Positions 60,410-64,000 of a stretch of 64,000 nucleotides of DNA are shown here, in pieces (position 1 is the stretch's first letter; each line of letters begins with the position of its first letter). The notes under the pieces are model-generated. The model made no database searches and was not told the origin of the DNA. It worked only from the letters and a program-made list of their open reading frames with translations. Source of the DNA: Calliphora vicina (taxonomy: Eukaryota > Arthropoda > Insecta > Diptera > Calliphoridae); assembly GCF_958450345.1 (NCBI RefSeq), contig NC_088782.1, forward strand, positions 114,544,358-114,608,357, given 5' to 3'. The position numbers and the translations under genes are program-made.

Positions 60410-60775
60410 ATAGTGCTGATGTTTGTAACGCCCAAAAATGAGTCTAACACACAACTTAAAAACTCAGAAACACTTTCTGAGTCAATTGAGTGATGTCTGT
60501 TCGTCACGCTGGCTGGCAGGGTTTCCATGTAAACTTTGTGCGTAAAGTAAATGTCGTAATTTTGAAAATATTGTGATAAAATTAGTTAGATGCATTTTTT
60601 TTAGCGCAACGACGAAGCCTATTGAAACTGGCTAAAATCGGTCCAAATGTTTTCACGAAAATGGACTTTATCGGTCATAACTGTTTAATTTCAATAGGTA
60701 TCTATACAAATTTAACTTCATTCGGAATAGGAGCGTAGAAATCGATACAATATTGAAGGTTTTACCAGTACTAAG
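60410..60775 (-). mobile_element. DINE-1-like relic, family 2, copy c
   Basis: ATGTTTGTAACGCCCAAAAATGAGTC, CTTTCTGAGTCAATTGAG, TTTCCATGTAAACTTTGTGCG, GAAACTGGCTAAAATCGGTCC and GGACTTTATCGGTCATAACTG follow the same order as the copies at 24.7 and 37.8 kb, but are much more diverged. The tip is missing. Confidence 0.7.
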
Positions 60776-61140
60776 CACTCAAACTTCTCCCTTTAGAAGG
60801 CAGCCAAGAACATTAAGCCACTGGTAGTGGGTCAAAGTCGTATAAATCGCGGTGAATTTTTAAGTTCAATTTATTTTTAATTACTCAACTAACATCCTCA
60901 GGACAAATATCGAATTGAGTTGAATAAGTTATTGTTGAAACTGGCAATTCTTCAAGCTCGAACTCATTTGCCGTGGAATTGATTTCAAATACTTCACTAA
61001 AATTTTCAACAAAACTGTGGCTTTCTCTATAGCACTTCATGACAAGTTTCCGTCAGCTTTTCCTAAAGCGCTTTATGCCTCTACCGGTGGCTTAATGTTC
61101 CTCGTTGCCTTCCAAAGAGAAAAATTTGTGTATTTTATAC
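60776..61140. other. Noncoding stretch
   Basis: Single-copy-looking sequence without a recognised gene. Confidence 0.5.
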
Positions 61141-61925
61141 TCGTAAAAGCTTCTAAATGAAGGGTTCTTTTCAATTTTCGTACTGCTGTTGACACCCCCC
61201 GCTTTGCAGCAGGTGATCTGTTTTATTGCGAAACGGTGACTTAACTCTTTTTTTATTAAAAATTAACTTTCTTTAAGAACATATAACAATTTTATATTTT
61301 ACTATAAGGTATATTTACGAAGAACATTTTGGTATAAACAACATGTCCTATTTTTCGACTATGTCGCCCTACACCCATCGGAAGGTGACCTAGTTTATAT
61401 TAAAATTTCAACTTTGGGCTACAGCAGCTTTGGAAATCCTGATATGTTCCCTATTTATCCCCAAAGCATTTTCCCAGTCCTATGGGCAAAACTGTAAAAA
61501 ATACCATTTTTGGGAATTGCGTGATTCCTTTGACCTTTTGACAGGTTTTTTGGTCTTACAAAAAAAATTTCAAATCAATATCTCTATTAGATTCAAAAAT
61601 ACGCCACTTTAAACCTCCATCAAAAATATTGCACTTTTTCATAGTAAAAAATTTGCATGTTTTTTCAAGCTTTCCAAAACTTAAAAAAACTTGGAAATCG
61701 GATGGGAAACAAAAAAATTCCAAGTGTTTAAAAATTTTACATGTCGAAGGTACCCTACTTTGAGCCCCCATAGCTCCGCTCCTGGATCATTTGTGGGAGC
61801 ATTTTAATAGCTTAAACTCGAATACTCCTTGGCTACGCCCATGTCAAATTTTATCCCGATCGGATGAGCCGTTTAGAAATGCCAGATTTATTTCCAAAAA
61901 ATTTTGAGTCTGCCCCACTGTGCAC
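61141..61925. repeat. Possible end of an unidentified dispersed element
   Basis: ATTTTATCCCGATCGGATGAGCC (about 61849) and GCCCCACTGTGCAC at 61914 have the look of a repeat-element end. The first motif resembles TTTCATCCCGATCGGAAGACATC in the palindromic element at 30266. No partner end was found, so this is tentative. Confidence 0.3.
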
Positions 61926-62154
61926 TGTATACTAGGATTTGTGTGGATATGACTTCTGATATCTTGCCTATATTTTAGCCAATTTGTCTTAAGATACAAA
62001 GTGTCCTTAGGAAATCTTGATTTGTTGGATATCTCTCAATTAGTAACAATTACAGAAGAATTGTCAGAAGATATATCATAAGATATTTCTGTGGATATTG
62101 CACTTCGACTAATATTTCCACATATGGCGAACTCAATTAGATCAGGAAGTTTTC

Positions 62155-62216
62155 TAGGATCTGTTGATCGTTTCCGCCATGTGCCTTACAATCGTTTTCC
62201 GCCATGTGCCTTACAA
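62155..62216 (+). repeat. Short direct repeat, two copies
   Basis: TTTCCGCCATGTGCCTTACAA occurs twice back to back (about 62170 and 62194), a local duplication of roughly 25 bp. Confidence 0.8.
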
Positions 62217-62329
62217 AAAGACAATCTTAAACTAAAAACAATCTACAGGTTATGATTCCATTACACCTTCCACGATTGGAAACCTTCTAGATGTGGCAAT
62301 TATTGTGCTCACATTATTATTCAATGCGA

Positions 62330-63545
62330 CCTTGTCTCAAGAAGTTTTTCCGAATGTTTAAAAAATCTCCAAAATTATAATGATATCCAAGGCAGGAAAA
62401 AATTTTACATTGACATCATACTACAGATCGATTAGCTTATTGCTTGTCTAAACTATTTGAGAAAATAATCCTAGCTAACATTTTAACATTCTTAAATAGT
62501 CAAAACATTATCCAACATCATCAATTTGGATTCCGTGAACAACACGGAACAATTGAGCAAGTTAACCGCCTAACTGGAGAGATTCGAAAGTACTGTTCGG
62601 CAATATTTCTAGATGTTGCCCAGACTTTAGACAAGGTTTGGCATAATGGTTTAATATACAGATAAAATGACTACTGCCTTCTAGTAAACACAAAATACTA
62701 GAGTCGTACCTATCGGATCGCTTGTTTGGAATAAAGTGTGGCGATTATGTGACAAGCGACTTGCAATTATTGCTGGTGTACCTCCGGGATGGGTTCTATA
62801 ACCAACCCTGTAGCTATTTCACACCTCGGATTTGCCCACTATTTCCTATTACTATTTCCACCTTTGGAGATGACACTGCAATTCTTAGTTCTCATGTGGA
62901 CTCAAATGTAGCTTTTAGAAACCTAGATAATTACCTCGGGACGTGATTAAAAAATTGGAGAATACAAGCAAATGAAATCAAAATGAAAAAAAAAACATTT
63001 TCACTTAGGAGAATAAGTTGTCCAACAGTGACCCTAAATACCAAGGTATGTAGCGTGATCAGACTGTGGAATGTTAACACTGTTTAGTGTCACTGTTGGA
63101 CAACTTATTCTGCTAAGTGAAAACGTTTTTTTTTTTTCATTTACCTACTTGCCATCGGCACATAGAAGCCAAATGGCTCCATATGAAACTTAAAGCTTCT
63201 AATTTCCACCATCAATCGAATTTAAGCCTTAAATGCAAAGTAATTTTATATAAGACAGTCTTAAAACCAATTTGGACCTATGGAATCCAATTATGGGGAA
63301 CAGCAAGCAATACCAATATAGATCTCATACAGAGGGCACAATCCAAAAATCTTATAACCCGAAGAAATTCTTAGAAGCTGACAGAGATTTAGATGTGCCT
63401 TTGGTCAAGGATGAATTTAGAAAAACACTTGAAGCTTTTTTTTTGTCAAATTTACATCATCATCAACCGAACCCGTTCGCAAGGCTACTTACAGTAACTC
63501 AAGTCAGATCAAGGCTGCGTATAGCTGATTTATCACTCATCTAAT
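62330..63545 (+). pseudogene. Jockey-like LINE reverse transcriptase relic
   Basis: Motifs in order are LSKLFEKIIL (62444), QFGFREQHGTIEQVNRL (about 62520), CSAIFLDVAQTLDKVWHNGL (about 62592; family D-x-A-x-A-F-D eroded to DVAQTLD), KCGDYVTSDL (about 62735), TFGDDTAILSSH (catalytic FADD now FGDD, about 62870), FTLRRISCPTVTLNTK (about 63000), then HIEAKWLHMKLKASN, LYKTVLKPIWTYGIQLWGTASN and RAQSK. It ends VTQVRSRLRIADL (about 63520). These are hallmarks of Jockey-group ORF2. Frameshifts and stops separate the pieces. A short inverted duplication interrupts the thumb region (62981-63140). It is not functional. Confidence 0.9.
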
Positions 63546-63654
63546 TTGAGACTAATTTGCCAAATATGAGTCTCCACTGAGAGAAAAGTAATTGTTTAGT
63601 TTTTAGATTTAATTACTTATTGTAAAGTCCAGAAATACATAAGTTTTACGTAAT

Positions 63655-63775
63655 TTTATGATGACCGGTACATAATTAGTCATAGCTCCCATATAAGGCC
63701 AACTTCCGAAAATCATTCACGAAGATAAATTATTGAAATTAAAATCTTTTTGCTCATTAACTCAGTGTTTTAAAG
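63655..63775 (-). mobile_element. DINE-1-like fragment, family 2
   Basis: CATAATTAGTCATAGCTCCCATATAAGGCC, then CTTCCGAAAATCA and ATAAATTATTGAAATT match the tip-proximal part of the copies at 25.4 and 38.45 kb. Confidence 0.75.
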
Positions 63776-64000
63776 TACATTTTGTAAGAAATTGTTATTA
63801 AATTAAGTCAGCTTTGATTGCCTTGCCTCATTAGAATTATTTAGTAATTGTTATACTTAGCTTTACTTTGGATACTAGAAGTGATTTAAATAACTATTTA
63901 AAATATGTTTTTATAGGTTTAAATATTCTGTTTATTTTTAAAATATACCAGCAACATATATTAAATTTATTTATGCATTTAAATATGCATCATGCACTTA
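63776..64000. other. Window end, AT-rich
   Basis: Nothing recognised. Confidence 0.6.

Overview
The window looks like a piece of a higher-fly (probably calyptrate dipteran) nuclear genome. The grounds are the very high A+T content, interspersed elements of the DINE-1/mini-me (Helentron-associated) type with GTCY microsatellite cores, mariner and Tc1-like relics, R1- and Jockey-like retrotransposon relics, and a split gene with insect-style GTAAGT/GTGAGT donors. No bacterial-type genes, rRNA, tRNA or CRISPR were seen.

Only one host gene is supported. It is on the minus strand and three consecutive coding exons are visible. Exon A (59153-58958) has the start codon, a signal peptide and a complete six-cysteine LDL-receptor class A module. 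Exons B (52354-52218) and C (45546-45421) carry the first part of a CUB-like domain. The reading frame passes across both splice junctions without a break (phase 1, then phase 0). The introns are 6.6 kb and 6.7 kb, and the third intron runs from 45420 leftwards at least to the window start (over 45 kb). Most of the window is therefore intron of one secreted or membrane LDLa-CUB protein gene.

The introns are packed with tandem arrays, about 15 kb or nearly a quarter of the window. A 35-bp unit occurs in three separate arrays (1.85-4.38 kb, 42.4-44.6 kb, 53.2-54.5 kb). A 12-bp unit occurs in two arrays in opposite orientation (9.99-11.27 and 12.17-13.61 kb). A 31-bp unit carrying a 14-bp palindrome lies at 15.1-17.2 kb, with a decayed relic at 23 kb. 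A second 35-bp unit with a built-in hairpin lies at 45.9-46.35 kb. An 8-bp unit occurs in two arrays in opposite orientation (46.37-47.50 and 49.23-51.74 kb), both inside intron 2.

Transposon layout from left to right: mariner relic (0.88-1.85 kb); R1-like LINE relic with an adjoining MITE (6.7-8.2 kb); Ty3/gypsy-like LTR element whose 5' LTR is replaced by the 31-bp array (17.2-20.1 kb); short hAT element with a perfect 8-bp target duplication (20.9-22.2 kb); DINE-1-like elements (23.5-27.9 kb); 2.4-kb palindromic foldback element (27.9-30.3 kb); LINE relic (30.8-32.1 kb); second mariner split by a 2-kb DINE-1-like insertion (32.6-35.8 kb); further DINE-1-like copies (37.7-39.9 kb, 56.1-57.6 kb, 60.4 kb, 63.7 kb); third mariner fragment and a Tc1/mariner-like transposase relic (57.7-58.6 kb); Jockey-like LINE relic (62.3-63.5 kb). 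Every transposon ORF is broken.

The most interesting signal is architectural. The 8-bp arrays form an inverted pair near the two ends of intron 2 and share the same order and near-identical spacing of rare unit variants. The pre-mRNA of the LDLa-CUB gene should therefore be able to fold into a hairpin over 1 kb long that brings the two exons together.
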